Shown: in pieces, positions 54,181-64,000 of the stretch
Layout of the letters: each line of letters begins with the position of its first letter
Numbering within the stretch: the first letter of the stretch is position 1
Source: Pseudomonas alkylphenolica
GTDB taxonomy: Bacteria > Pseudomonadota > Gammaproteobacteria > Pseudomonadales > Pseudomonadaceae
Length of the DNA: 64,000 nucleotides
Assembly (NCBI RefSeq): GCF_004025535.1
Contig: NZ_QJRG01000034.1
Location: forward strand, 682,001-746,000
Reading direction: 5' to 3'
Program-made: the position numbers and the translations under genes
The notes under the pieces: generated by a model
Seen by the model: the letters and a program-made list of their open reading frames with translations, nothing else
Told to the model about the DNA's origin: nothing
Databases searched by the model: none

Positions 54181-55455
54181 ATGCAGGATGAGTTCAACGA
54201 CCCGCTCTGGCGCCAGGTCGTCTCCGGTGCGCAAATGCTCTTCGTGGCGTTTGGCGCACTGGTGCTGATGCCGCTGATTACCGGCCTCGACCCGAATGTC
54301 GCGCTGTTTACCGCAGGTTTGGGAACTCTGCTGTTTCAGGTAGTCACCGGCCGTCAGGTACCGGTGTTCCTCGCTTCGAGTTTTGCCTTCATCACCCCGA
54401 TCATTCTTGCCAAGGGCCAGTTCGGGCTGGCCGAAACCATGGGCGGGGTAATGGCCGCCGGTTTCGTCTACACCTTCCTGGGGCTTGCGGTAAAAATCAA
54501 AGGCACCGGTTTCATCGACCGCCTGCTGCCGCCAGTGGTGATCGGCCCGGTGATCATCTCGATTGGCCTGGCCATGGCACCGATTGCGGCCAACATGGCC
54601 ATGGGCAAGGCCGGCGACGGCACCGAGCTGTTACCGTACGGCACCGCGATGATGATTTCCATGCCCGCGCTGCTGACCACCCTGATTGTCGCCGTGTTCG
54701 GCAAAGGCATCTTCCGCCTGGTGCCGATTATTGCTGGCGTGCTGGTGGGTTTTGGCCTGTCATTCTACTTCGGTGTGGTCGATACCGCGAAAATCGCCGC
54801 CGCGCCCTGGCTGGCCCTGCCGCACTTCACGGCACCGGCGTTCAACTGGCAAGCGATCCTGTTCATTGTGCCGGTTGCCCTGGCCCCGGCCATTGAGCAC
54901 ATCGGCGGCGTCATCGCCGTGGGCAGCGTGACCGGTCGCGACTACCTGAAAAAGCCTGGCCTGCACCGCACCTTGCTCGGGGATGGCATCGCCACCACCA
55001 CCGCCGGCCTGTTTGGCGGCCCGCCCAACACCACCTACGCAGAAGTAACCGGCGCGGTGATGCTGACCAAGAACTACAACCCGAAGATCATGACCTGGGC
55101 GGCAATCTTTGCCATCACCCTGGCGTTCATCGGCAAGTTCGGCGCCCTGCTGCAAAGCATCCCGGTACCGGTAATGGGCGGGATCCTCTGCCTGTTGTTC
55201 GGCTCGATTGCAGCGGTGGGGATGAACACCATGATCCGCCACAAGATCGACCTGAGCGAAGCCCGCAACCTGGTGATCGTGTCGGTCACGCTGGTGTTCG
55301 GTATCGGCGGTGTGCTGGTCGGCAGTGGTACCGGCCCGGACGATTGGGGCCTGAAGGGCATCGCCCTGTGTGCCGTGGTTGCCATTGCGCTGAACCTGCT
55401 GCTGCCAGGCAACGACGGCTGGAAGAAGAAAGCACTCGACGATCAGCAGCCTTGA
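54181..55455 (+). CDS. uraA: uracil permease
   Basis: A 424-residue NCS2-family permease with about 14 helices and the NCS2 signature (AIEHIGGVIAVG near 241). It imports uracil by proton symport and feeds Upp, with which it forms an operon (2-nt gap, AAGGA in the end of upp). Confidence 0.93.
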   Translation: MQDEFNDPLWRQVVSGAQMLFVAFGALVLMPLITGLDPNVALFTAGLGTLLFQVVTGRQVPVFLASSFAFITPIILAKGQFGLAETMGGVMAAGFVYTFLGLAVKIKGTGFIDRLLPPVVIGPVIISIGLAMAPIAANMAMGKAGDGTELLPYGTAMMISMPALLTTLIVAVFGKGIFRLVPIIAGVLVGFGLSFYFGVVDTAKIAAAPWLALPHFTAPAFNWQAILFIVPVALAPAIEHIGGVIAVGSVTGRDYLKKPGLHRTLLGDGIATTTAGLFGGPPNTTYAEVTGAVMLTKNYNPKIMTWAAIFAITLAFIGKFGALLQSIPVPVMGGILCLLFGSIAAVGMNTMIRHKIDLSEARNLVIVSVTLVFGIGGVLVGSGTGPDDWGLKGIALCAVVAIALNLLLPGNDGWKKKALDDQQP

Positions 55456-55458
55456 TCG

Positions 55459-55568
55459 TGTAGGAGCGGATTTACCGGGACGCCGGACCGCCGCAAAAGG
55501 CTGCGTTAGCGGCCTTATGCGGAGTTGGGACGACGCTGTCGTCCATCGCGGATAAATCCGCTCCTACA
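55459..55568. repeat. REP pair with perfect 16-bp inverted ends
   Basis: TGTAGGAGCGGATTTA at 55459-55474 and its exact complement at 55553-55568 flank 78 nt. The motif is the Pseudomonas REP core (GGAGCGGATTTA), arranged head to head as in BIME-like pairs. It lies between the convergent uraA and hemH genes. Confidence 0.85.
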
Positions 55569-55577
55569 AGAACGCGC

Positions 55578-56594
55578 TTACTGCGCTTTTTCACACATCC
55601 CGGCCAACGCCTGCGCCCATTGCGGGTGGTCATTCAGACACGGCACCAGCAGCAACTCCTCCCCGCCCGCCGCAATGAACTGTTCGCGGCCACGGTCGCC
55701 GATCTCCTCAAGCGTCTCGATACAGTCGGCGACAAATGCCGGGCACATGACCAGCAGCTTCTTCACGCCCGCCTTACCCAACTCGTCCAGACGCGTCTCG
55801 GTGTAGGGCTCAATCCACTTGGCTTTGCCCAGACGTGACTGGAACGATACCGACCACTTGCCATCGGCAATACCCAACTGCCGCGCAAATGCCTGGGCGG
55901 TACGCAGGCATTGCCCGCGATAACACACCGCAAGCATCTCGGGCGAGGCGTCCTTGCAGCAATCTTCGGCCTGGAAGTCATGGCTGCCGGTGGGATCGAG
56001 CTTTTTCAGGTGCCGCTCCGGCAAGCCATGGAAGCTCATCAGCAAATGGTCGTAATCCTGCTCAAGGTACGGCCGGGCGCTTTCCACCAGGGCATCAATG
56101 TAGGCTGGCTGATCGTAGAAGGGCTGCAACACTGCCAGGTCCAGCGGCAGCTGCTGCCCGGCAATCACCTGCCTGGCCTGCTCGACCACCGTTGTCACGG
56201 TGCTATCGGCAAACTGCGGATAAAGCGGTGCCAGGGTCACCTTGCGCACACCTTGTGCAGCGAGGCGCTGCAAAACCGTCGGCAGAGAAGGCTCGCCATA
56301 ACGCATGGCGATTTCTACCGGACCATGCGTCCAGTGTTCACGCATGGCAGCCTGCAAACGACGCGTAAGGACCACCAGCGGCGAGCCGTCATCCCACCAG
56401 ATCGACGCATAGGCATGGGCCGATTGCTCCGGGCGCTTGATCAGGATCAGCGAGACCAACAGACGTCGAACCGGCCACGGCAGGTCGATGACATACGGGT
56501 CCATCAGAAACTGATTGAGGTAACGGCGTACATCGGCCACCGAAGTGGAGGCCGGCGATCCCAGGTTGACCAGCAGCAGAGCGTGATCGGTCAT
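55578..56594 (-). CDS. hemH: ferrochelatase
   Basis: A 338-residue enzyme that inserts Fe2+ into protoporphyrin IX, the last haem step. The active-site His is H189 ([10 protein letters not shown]). It lacks an Fe-S cluster extension. Start 56594 fits the family N-terminus ([14 protein letters not shown]). It follows the TIGR01777-type gene by 13 nt on the same strand. Confidence 0.95.
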   Translation of the reverse strand: MTDHALLLVNLGSPASTSVADVRRYLNQFLMDPYVIDLPWPVRRLLVSLILIKRPEQSAHAYASIWWDDGSPLVVLTRRLQAAMREHWTHGPVEIAMRYGEPSLPTVLQRLAAQGVRKVTLAPLYPQFADSTVTTVVEQARQVIAGQQLPLDLAVLQPFYDQPAYIDALVESARPYLEQDYDHLLMSFHGLPERHLKKLDPTGSHDFQAEDCCKDASPEMLAVCYRGQCLRTAQAFARQLGIADGKWSVSFQSRLGKAKWIEPYTETRLDELGKAGVKKLLVMCPAFVADCIETLEEIGDRGREQFIAAGGEELLLVPCLNDHPQWAQALAGMCEKAQ

Positions 56595-56607
56595 GCAACG
56601 TCCTATT

Positions 56608-57513
56608 TCAGAGGCGCCTGGACAACTCGTCCAGCGCCGATTGCAGATCATTGAAGCGAAAGGTGAAACCTGCAGCAAGCAAACGCACCGGTCGTGCACG
56701 CTGCCCGCCCAGCAACAGGGTCGACAGCTCGCCCAGCCCGGCCTTCAACACCAAAGCCGGCAAGGGCATGAAGGCCGGGCGATGCAAGGTGCGACCCAGC
56801 CGCCTGGCGAACTCACGGTTGCGCACAGGCTCGGGGGCGCAGGCATTATAAGGACCGCTGGCATCCTTGTGCTGCAAGAGAAAATCAATCAACGCGATCT
56901 GGTCGTGAATATGAATCCACGGCATCCACTGCCGACCATCGCCGATAGGCCCGCCAAGCCCAAGCTTGAAGGGCAAACGCAGGCGTGACAAAAAGCCGCC
57001 CTCACTGGAAAGCACCAGGCCAGTGCGAACCAGCACCACGCGAATGCCCAGGGCCTGGGCACGCTGGGCAGTCTCCTCCCAGGCGATACACAGCTGACTG
57101 GCAAAGTCCTCTTTGACCGGCTGTGAAGCCTCGGTAAGTTCACGCTCGCCGGCATCGCCATACCAGCCGACCGCAGAACCGGAAATCAGCACTTCAGGAC
57201 GCTGTTGCCGCTGCTCCAGCCAGGCCAGCAACTGCTCGGTGAGGGTGATACGGCTCGCCCACAGCACCGCGCGACGCCGTGTACTCCAGGGGCGATCGGC
57301 GATCGGTGCGCCGGCCAGATTGATCACTGCGTCCACCGGATCATCGTCGCTCAAAGCCTCAAGCTGGCCGATGCCTTGAACACCGACACCGCACAATTTC
57401 GGCACTTGTTCAGGTCGACGACTCCAGACCGTCAAGCGATGCCCTTGCGCCAACCAGTGCTGACACAGCTGTTGGCCTATCAATCCCGTACCGCCGGTCA
57501 GCAATATATGCAT
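56608..57513 (-). CDS. TIGR01777-type NAD-dependent epimerase family protein
   Basis: 301 residues, a short-chain-type Rossmann protein starting with [16 protein letters not shown] and carrying a [14 protein letters not shown] block typical of the TIGR01777 (YfcH-like) family. A C-terminal DUF1731-like helical part follows. Substrate unknown. It is upstream of hemH and probably cotranscribed with it. Confidence 0.85.
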   Translation of the reverse strand: MHILLTGGTGLIGQQLCQHWLAQGHRLTVWSRRPEQVPKLCGVGVQGIGQLEALSDDDPVDAVINLAGAPIADRPWSTRRRAVLWASRITLTEQLLAWLEQRQQRPEVLISGSAVGWYGDAGERELTEASQPVKEDFASQLCIAWEETAQRAQALGIRVVLVRTGLVLSSEGGFLSRLRLPFKLGLGGPIGDGRQWMPWIHIHDQIALIDFLLQHKDASGPYNACAPEPVRNREFARRLGRTLHRPAFMPLPALVLKAGLGELSTLLLGGQRARPVRLLAAGFTFRFNDLQSALDELSRRL

Positions 57514-57642
57514 GGCTGTGTCCTCACATGGCGCGGCCTGGTCTATTTTTAAGATCAAGGCACTTTTTTGACCGAACACCCTCGGATAAACATAGGTCAA
57601 CCTGAAACACTGAACGGAATCATCTTATACATAAGAAGCAAG

Positions 57643-57650
57643 TTGTACAG
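57643..57650. promoter_or_regulatory. TGTACA motif upstream of the renalase-like gene
   Basis: TTGTACAG lies about 49 nt before the ATG at 57699. It is the same TGTACA core as the array at 58733-58804 and may be a site of the nearby LitR-like MerR regulator. Confidence 0.45.
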
Positions 57651-57668
57651 GTTTGCCCGGCAGCGTAG

Positions 57669-58685
<1,017 letters not shown>

Positions 58686-58732
58686 CCGCCAGGAAACACC
58701 TGCCGCCTTCATCGCTGCGACTCACACAACAC

Positions 58733-58804
58733 TTGTACAAAATTATTGCCAATGTACAAGATCAGCCCTACGATTAAGTTGTACAACTATTTAACCTTGT
58801 ACAA
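58733..58804. promoter_or_regulatory. array of four TGTACA motifs (probable LitR/CarH-type operators)
   Basis: TGTACA cores start at 58734, 58753, 58780 and 58798, three of them within TTGTACAA. All fall in the 139-nt gap upstream of the DUF523 gene. CarH-type MerR regulators are known to bind nTnTACA repeats, and a LitR-like gene lies in this same operon, so autoregulation is likely. Spacings (19, 27 and 18 nt) are not the 11-nt steps of the CarH operator. Confidence 0.65.
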
Positions 58805-58824
58805 CTTTAATCAGGGTCGCTTCC

Positions 58825-59793
58825 ATGGACGCTTCGCACACCGCCTGCAAACCCAGAATCGCTATCAGCGCCTGCTTGATGGGTGCCGAGGTGCGTTACA
58901 ACGGTGGCCACAAAGCGTCGCGCCTGTGCAACGAGGTGCTGCAGCAGTATTTCGAATTTGTCCCGGTCTGCCCGGAAGTGGCCATCGGCCTCGGCATACC
59001 ACGCGCGCCCATCCGGCTGACAGGCGACCCTGCTGATCCGCACGCTGTCGCAAGCCACGACCCGGGCCTGGATCTTTCCGGACCGCTACGTGCCTACGGG
59101 CAACAGATGGCTACTGACCTCAGCGATATCTGCGGCTACATCTTCATGCACAAGTCGCCCTCCTGCGGACTTGAACGGGTCAAGGTCTACCAGGCTAACG
59201 GCTACCCGGCCCACGAAGGTGGCCGGGGCCTGTATGCCGCTGCGTTTTGCCAGCAACGCCCGGACCTGCCCGTCGAGGAAGACGGCCGACTGTGCGACCC
59301 GGTGCTGCGGGAGAATTTCATCACCCGGGTGTATGCCTACGCTGACTGGCAGCAACTTCAGGCCGAGGGTCTGAGCCGTGGTGCACTGGTAGCCTTCCAT
59401 GCCCGCTACAAGTACCAATTGATGGCCAACAATCCGCAGCAGTACAAGACGCTGGGCAAACTGCTGGGCAGCATGACCCGCGAAGATGATCCGCAAACCC
59501 TTGGCCCTCGCTATTTCAGCCAGTTGATGCAGGCCTTGCGCCGCTGCGCCAGCCGCGGCAACCACAGCAATGTACTGCTGCACTTGAGTGGGTATCTGCG
59601 CCACACCTTGAGCCAAGGGGACCGCCAGGAAATCCGCCACCTGATCAACCAGTACCACGCCGGTATCGTGCCACTGGTGGTGCCGCTGACGTTGCTCAAG
59701 CATCACTTGCGCAGCCATCCCGACCCCTACGTGCTGCAGCAGGTGTACCTGCAACCGCACCCGGAAAACCTGAGCCTGCGCAATGCAATCTGA
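58825..59793 (+). CDS. DUF523-DUF1722 protein
   Basis: 322 residues. The N-terminal DUF523 part (ISACLMGAEVRYNGGHK, conserved Cys) occupies about 1-150 and the DUF1722 (YbgA-like) part about 190-310. A second Cys motif is HKSPSCG. Function unknown, though it is often beside photolyase genes. It overlaps the MerR start by 11 nt and is the first gene of the DUF523-MerR-phr operon. The upstream TGTACA array suggests light control. Confidence 0.85.
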   Translation: MDASHTACKPRIAISACLMGAEVRYNGGHKASRLCNEVLQQYFEFVPVCPEVAIGLGIPRAPIRLTGDPADPHAVASHDPGLDLSGPLRAYGQQMATDLSDICGYIFMHKSPSCGLERVKVYQANGYPAHEGGRGLYAAAFCQQRPDLPVEEDGRLCDPVLRENFITRVYAYADWQQLQAEGLSRGALVAFHARYKYQLMANNPQQYKTLGKLLGSMTREDDPQTLGPRYFSQLMQALRRCASRGNHSNVLLHLSGYLRHTLSQGDRQEIRHLINQYHAGIVPLVVPLTLLKHHLRSHPDPYVLQQVYLQPHPENLSLRNAI

Positions 59794-60679
59794 GCTAATG
59801 CTGCCGATCCGCGAGGTGACGCGACTGACCGGGGTCAACCCGGTGACCCTGCGTGCCTGGGAACGGCGCTACGGCCTGGTTGTTCCGCAGCGCACCGGCA
59901 AAGGGCACCGGCTTTACAGTCAGGAAGACATCGAACGTATCCGGCAGATTCTGCGCTGGCTGAACCACGGCGTTGCGGTTGGCCAGGTCGGCGCGTTGCT
60001 CGATAGCACCCCCGGCGAACCTGCGACATCTTCCGGTAGCGACTGGACAAGACTGCGTCAGCAGTTGCTCGAAGCCATCAGCGACCTGGCGCAGCGTCGC
60101 CTCGACCAGTTGTTGAATCAGGCCATATCGCTCTACCCGGTAGCGACCTTGTGCGAGCACCTGTTCATGCCGCTGTTCAACACCCTGGAAGTGCGCTGGC
60201 AAGGGCAGCTCGCCGCTCGCCTGGAACAGGTGTTTTTCCACTCCTGGCTCCGCAGCAAACTTGGCGCCCGTACTTACCACAACAACCATCAGTTCAGCGG
60301 CCCGCCCCTGCTGCTGCTGAACGCCACACCCTTGGCCTTTGACCCGCACCTGTGGCTATGCGCCTGGCTGGCGAGCGATGCCGGCTTACCGGTCGAGGTG
60401 CTGGACTGGGTACTACCCGTCAATGAACTGGCCGTCGCGGTGGCGCGCATACAGCCACGGGCCTTGCTGATTAGCATCAGCCGCACAGTCGACCTGCACC
60501 ACCTGCAGCGCAGCCTGGCCGCCATCGACCTACCGATACTGCTCAGTGGCAGTGTCATCAGTATCCACCGGGAAACTATTGAAGGGTGGCCACCGGCCGA
60601 ACTCCACCTCTTTGAGACGCCGCAGCAAGTGCTGCAGGGGTTGCATCAGCTGAACCTGGTACGCGACCGCGCGCCTTGA
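59783..60679 (+). CDS. LitR-like MerR family regulator (class II type)
   Basis: 298 residues: N-terminal MerR helix-turn-helix (LPIREVTRLTGVNPVTLRAW), then a region like the B12-binding domain of CarH/LitR. The adenosylcobalamin motifs are degenerate: the W-x9-E-H pair reads W...EQ, and the E-x-x-H-x-x-G block has kept its His (FDPHLWL) but lost the Gly. That fits class II LitR (PplR-type) proteins, described as needing a LOV partner rather than cobalamin. ATG 59798 is an alternative start. It probably represses this operon via the TGTACA sites. Confidence 0.75.
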   Translation: MQSELMLPIREVTRLTGVNPVTLRAWERRYGLVVPQRTGKGHRLYSQEDIERIRQILRWLNHGVAVGQVGALLDSTPGEPATSSGSDWTRLRQQLLEAISDLAQRRLDQLLNQAISLYPVATLCEHLFMPLFNTLEVRWQGQLAARLEQVFFHSWLRSKLGARTYHNNHQFSGPPLLLLNATPLAFDPHLWLCAWLASDAGLPVEVLDWVLPVNELAVAVARIQPRALLISISRTVDLHHLQRSLAAIDLPILLSGSVISIHRETIEGWPPAELHLFETPQQVLQGLHQLNLVRDRAP

Positions 60680-60704
60680 ACTCGCTCATTAAACGGGAAA
60701 CACC

Positions 60705-62153
60705 ATGCAACTGATCTGGCTGCGCAGCGACCTGCGCATTGACGATAACACTGCGCTGTCGGCCGCCTGCACCCAGGGGCCAACCGTGGCCGTCTGGCTG
60801 ATCAGTGCCCGGCAATGGCTCAACCATGATGATGCTCCATGCAAAGTCGATTTCTGGTTGCGCAACCTGGCCGCTCTGAAAGAGCGCCTTGCTGCACTGA
60901 ACATCCCCTTGCTCGTGCGCCAGGCCGACACCTGGGACCAAGCCCCGGCGGTGCTACTGAAAATCTCTCAGGAACATCAGGTTCAGGCGCTGCACCTGAA
61001 TGAAGAGTACGGCGTCAACGAAAGCAGCCGGGATCAAGCTGTGGAGCAAGTACTGAACAGCGCGGGCATTGCGGTGCACCGTCACTTTGACCAGCTGCTG
61101 TTCAAACCCGGCAGCATTCTGACCCGCAGCGGCGGTTACTTCCAGGTGTTCACCCAGTTTCGCAAGGTGTGTTACGAACGCTTGCACCTGGGCCTGCCCA
61201 ACCTTCAGCCGGCGATCGCGGCGCAGTCGCCCCTGTCGATCGGCAGCGATGCCGTGCCCTCCCGGGTAGCAGGCTTCGAACCGCCACCGACCAGCCTGCG
61301 CGCGCTTTGGCCTGCCGGTGAAGCCCAGGCCCATGAACGCCTGGCTCGGTTTGTCGATGAAGCGGCAGAGGATTACCAGCTGCAGCGGGATTTTCCTGCC
61401 ATCGCCGGCACCAGCCAGCTGTCCCCCTACCTCGCAGCGGGAGTAATTTCTCCTCGCCAATGCCTGCTCCGGGCGCTGGCCTACAACCAGGGTGAGTTCG
61501 ACAGTGGCAACAGCGGCCTGGTGACCTGGATCAATGAGCTGCTCTGGCGCGATTTCTACAAGCACATCCTCAACGGTTATCCACGCGTATCGCGCCACCG
61601 CGCATTCCGCCAGGAGACCGAGGCCCTGCCCTGGCGCCACGCCCCGGAAGATTTGAAAGCCTGGCAGGAAGGCCGCACAGGCATTCCGATCATCGATGCC
61701 GCCATGCGCCAGCTACTTGCCACCGGCTGGATGCACAACCGCTTGCGCATGGTGGTGGCGATGTTCCTGACCAAGAACCTGCTGATCGACTGGCGTGAAG
61801 GCGAGCGTTTCTTCATGCGTCACCTGATCGACGGCGACCTGGCCGCCAACAACGGCGGCTGGCAGTGGAGCGCTTCAACCGGAACCGATGCGGCGCCCTA
61901 TTTCCGGATTTTCAACCCGATCAGCCAGTCGCAGCGCTTCGACAGCAAGGGCCGCTTTATCAAACAATGGATACCCGAACTGGACTGGGCCGATGAAAAA
62001 AACATTCACAGCCCGACGCCTTCGGGCGGGCTGTTTGCCAATAATGATTACCCTCCACCCATAGTGGATCTCGGCAGTAGCCGCCAACGTGCCTTGAGTG
62101 CCTTCAAGAACTTATCCACACGGCAGTTTCAGGGGGCTGACGTTGACGAGTGA
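60705..62153 (+). CDS. phrB: deoxyribodipyrimidine photolyase
   Basis: 482 residues of class I CPD photolyase. The N-terminal antenna-binding domain ([18 protein letters not shown]) is followed by the FAD domain with [22 protein letters not shown] and NNGGWQW. It repairs UV cyclobutane dimers using blue light. It is the last gene of the DUF523-MerR-phr operon, 25 nt after the regulator. Confidence 0.93.
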   Translation: MQLIWLRSDLRIDDNTALSAACTQGPTVAVWLISARQWLNHDDAPCKVDFWLRNLAALKERLAALNIPLLVRQADTWDQAPAVLLKISQEHQVQALHLNEEYGVNESSRDQAVEQVLNSAGIAVHRHFDQLLFKPGSILTRSGGYFQVFTQFRKVCYERLHLGLPNLQPAIAAQSPLSIGSDAVPSRVAGFEPPPTSLRALWPAGEAQAHERLARFVDEAAEDYQLQRDFPAIAGTSQLSPYLAAGVISPRQCLLRALAYNQGEFDSGNSGLVTWINELLWRDFYKHILNGYPRVSRHRAFRQETEALPWRHAPEDLKAWQEGRTGIPIIDAAMRQLLATGWMHNRLRMVVAMFLTKNLLIDWREGERFFMRHLIDGDLAANNGGWQWSASTGTDAAPYFRIFNPISQSQRFDSKGRFIKQWIPELDWADEKNIHSPTPSGGLFANNDYPPPIVDLGSSRQRALSAFKNLSTRQFQGADVDE

Positions 62154-62188
62154 CACCATTACTGGCGCCTCCCGAATACGTCACCTCA

Positions 62189-62209
62189 GCCCTGCACACT
62201 CTGCAGGGC
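62189..62209. terminator. hairpin between phr and pagL
   Basis: GCCCTGCA-CACTC-TGCAGGGC, an 8-bp stem between convergent genes. It has no T-run, so the terminator call is weak. Confidence 0.35.
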
Positions 62210-62219
62210 CAACTCAGGC

Positions 62220-62738
62220 TTACAACGGCATGCGGTAGTGGATCGCGTAACTTTCTACACCATCATTGGGAGTTGTAAGCCCGGCATTGGAGTAATGGAT
62301 GGCACGCACGCCGATCTCATGGCCGCCGGCGAAACGCAGGCCGAAACCGATGCGGTCTTCAAACTGGAAAGACGAACCCAGCTTGTTGTCTTCAAGTTCA
62401 GTACTGGAAAACGCCGCCACGCCAATACCCGCCTCGACGTAGGGTTTGACCGACTCGCCGGCAAACTCGTAGACAAAGACCGGGGCGAAGGAAAGGCTGT
62501 TGTTGCTTGCCGTGTCGTCGCCGACCCAATAGGTGTAGCCCGCATCCCAGTAACCCGTGAGACGGCCCGTGCTGGTTTGCCACCAACTGGCGTCCCAGTT
62601 CGACTGCAGACCCAGACGGTAAGTCATGGTCGAGTCGCCGGTTTGCCCCACTGATAAAGAAATATCTGCCGCTTGAGTGGTAAACGATTGCCCCAGGGTC
62701 ACGGCTGCAACGGCAGCCAAACAAAGCAGTTTCTTCAT
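62220..62738 (-). CDS. pagL: lipid A 3-O-deacylase
   Basis: 172 residues with a signal peptide (cleavage after TQA near residue 23) and an eight-strand outer-membrane barrel. The catalytic triad is H148, S150 and E162; its spacing matches P. aeruginosa PagL (H126, S128, E140 in mature numbering). It removes the 3-O acyl chain of lipid A. AAAGGA precedes the start. Confidence 0.9.
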   Translation of the reverse strand: MKKLLCLAAVAAVTLGQSFTTQAADISLSVGQTGDSTMTYRLGLQSNWDASWWQTSTGRLTGYWDAGYTYWVGDDTASNNSLSFAPVFVYEFAGESVKPYVEAGIGVAAFSSTELEDNKLGSSFQFEDRIGFGLRFAGGHEIGVRAIHYSNAGLTTPNDGVESYAIHYRMPL

Positions 62739-62852
62739 GAGAAACGTCCTTTTTCCTAATGCTGTTGTTAGTGCTTCTGTCTCGATGGACAAAATTATAG
62801 AAATCGGCAGCGCGGCTTTAGTTCATCAAAAGATCAGTGCTTATTGCGTTTT

Positions 62853-63653
62853 TTACACTGTAAAGCTTCGCACACTGTCAGATTTATTCCACAACATTGG
62901 CAGGATCTTTCGCAAATGTTCGGGACTGGCGCTGGTCCAGAACTGCGTGTCGCGCGCAGGGCCGCTGGCCAGTAACTGCCGTTCACCGAGCAGCCGTTGC
63001 AACTGGCGGGCGACTGCTGCACCGGTATCGATAATGGCAATGGACGGCGGCACCATTTGCGCCAGCAGCGGCTTGAGGAAGGGGTAATGCGTGCAACCCA
63101 GAATCAAGGTGTCGCAACCGGCATCGAGCAGCGGTTTGACGTAGCCCTGAAGCAAATCACGCAAGGTCGGGCTGCCCAGGTCCCCAGCCTCGATACACTC
63201 GACCAGCCCGGGGCACGGCTGGGTTACCACCTGCACATCGCTGGCAAAGCGATCCAGCAGGGCTGCAAACTTGGCGCTCTGCAGCGTCCCGGTGGTGGCC
63301 AGCACCCCGACCACGCCACTGCGTGTTGCGGCAGCGGCGGGCTTTACCGCCGGCTCCATTCCCACCAGCGGCCAGTCCGGGTACAGCTCACGCAAGTCAG
63401 CTACCGCAGCCACGGTTGCGGTGTTACAGGCCAGCACCATGGCCTTGGCACCTTGTGCGCGAAAGAATTCGGCTACCAGGCGGCAGCGCTCACGGATGAA
63501 TGCCGGGGACTTTTCACCGTAAGGAATATGCCCACAGTCGGCGACATACAGCAGTGACTCGTCAGGCAACAAGCGCTGAATTTCAGCCAGCACCGACAAC
63601 CCACCGACACCGGAGTCAAAGACACCCACCGGCGCAGCGGGCTGATCACGCAT
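62853..63653 (-). CDS. murI: glutamate racemase
   Basis: 266 residues. Both catalytic Cys are present: C76 (ACNTAT) and C187 (GCTHYP), along with the DSGVGGLS substrate loop. It makes D-glutamate for peptidoglycan. Its start (63653) lies within the last codons of moeB (8-nt overlap), so the two are translated in series. Confidence 0.94.
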   Translation of the reverse strand: MRDQPAAPVGVFDSGVGGLSVLAEIQRLLPDESLLYVADCGHIPYGEKSPAFIRERCRLVAEFFRAQGAKAMVLACNTATVAAVADLRELYPDWPLVGMEPAVKPAAAATRSGVVGVLATTGTLQSAKFAALLDRFASDVQVVTQPCPGLVECIEAGDLGSPTLRDLLQGYVKPLLDAGCDTLILGCTHYPFLKPLLAQMVPPSIAIIDTGAAVARQLQRLLGERQLLASGPARDTQFWTSASPEHLRKILPMLWNKSDSVRSFTV

Positions 63654-64000
63654 CGTGCTGCCCACACACGCTGCAGCCTGGGTCGCGCTTGACCCGCAAC
63701 TCGCGAAAACGGCTGCCCGCCGCATCGATCAGCAACAACCGGCCCACCATAGGTTCACCAAATCCGGCCAGCAGCTTGAGAGCTTCAAGGGCTTGCAGGC
63801 TGCCGACCAACCCCACCAGCGGACCAACCACGCCGGCTTCGCTACAGGTCAGCTCGGCATCGCTGCCGTGCCCATAGAGGCAGTGATAACAGGGGCTTTC
63901 AGGGCGGCGCGGATCGAACACCGACAGCTGCCCTTCCAGGCGGATGGCGGCGCCACTGACCAGCGGCTTGCCCGAGGTCACGCAGGCGGCGTTGACCGCT
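63646..64000 (-). CDS. moeB: molybdopterin-synthase adenylyltransferase MoeB (C-terminal part)
   Basis: Only about 118 C-terminal residues lie in the window; the frame continues off the right edge. It shows the [17 protein letters not shown] block after the nucleotide site and the zinc Cys pairs CYHC and CSVC. MoeB activates MoaD for molybdopterin synthesis. Ahead of murI, as in P. aeruginosa PA4663-PA4662. Confidence 0.88.
   Translation of the reverse strand, partial: AVNAACVTSGKPLVSGAAIRLEGQLSVFDPRRPESPCYHCLYGHGSDAELTCSEAGVVGPLVGLVGSLQALEALKLLAGFGEPMVGRLLLIDAAGSRFRELRVKRDPGCSVCGQHDA

Overview
The window is a GC-rich chromosomal segment of a fluorescent-type Pseudomonas, most like the P. 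putida group. Three things point there: the complete gallate cluster (galT-galA-galP, galR, galB-galC-galD) in its P. putida arrangement; the mqo-hpt-upp-uraA-hemH-...-phr-pagL-murI-moeB order, which from memory matches P. aeruginosa PA4640-PA4663; and REP-type inverted repeats between genes. I saw no rRNA, tRNA, insertion sequence, prophage or CRISPR array. All assignments come from reading motifs and context; no database search was run.

Layout. 1-4.8 kb: a phosphonate-type ABC importer operon (phnD-phnC-phnE, then an iron alcohol dehydrogenase) with a divergent LysR regulator. 4.8-12.7 kb: gallate uptake, ring cleavage and conversion to pyruvate and oxaloacetate. 12.9-17.3 kb: an accessory cell-surface block with an outer-membrane barrel-like protein, a DUF5666 protein with a long VEK repeat tail, a DUF6502 protein coupled to it, and a glycine-rich protein with a 36-nt tandem repeat. 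17.5-24.8 kb: a likely amine catabolism locus (cytosolic Cache protein, FadR-type GntR regulator, aminoaldehyde-type dehydrogenase, DmmA-like protein, ferredoxin-reductase, haem-dependent N-demethylase, MFS transporter). 24.9-29.0 kb: signalling genes (histidine kinase, response regulator with TPRs, PAS-GGDEF cyclase) and a lysozyme-inhibitor fusion. 29.1-37.4 kb: a MalT-like LuxR regulator, DUF1329/DUF1302 outer-membrane pair and an AlkK-like acyl-CoA ligase. 37.5-49.0 kb: mostly housekeeping genes, including a manganese (yybP-ykoY) riboswitch in front of a UPF0016 exporter, a chemoreceptor, an SRAP protein with altered active-site residues, and several small conserved proteins. 49.8-64.0 kb: the conserved mqo to moeB block, including a light/repair group (renalase-like flavoprotein, DUF523 protein, LitR-like MerR regulator, photolyase) with an array of TGTACA motifs upstream.

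How the parts work together. GalP and GalT bring gallate in, GalA opens the ring, GalD tautomerises, GalB hydrates and GalC cleaves the product, all probably under GalR, which carries two winged-helix domains in tandem. The amine locus reads as oxidative N-dealkylation fed by electrons through a DmmB-like reductase, with an aldehyde dehydrogenase to use the product; its true substrate is not evident. The most interesting items for a second look are the repeat-rich DUF6502/DUF5666 surface locus, the SRAP active-site Asn/His exchange, the tandem-HTH GalR, the amine locus with a membrane-free Cache protein, and the LitR-like light regulon operators.
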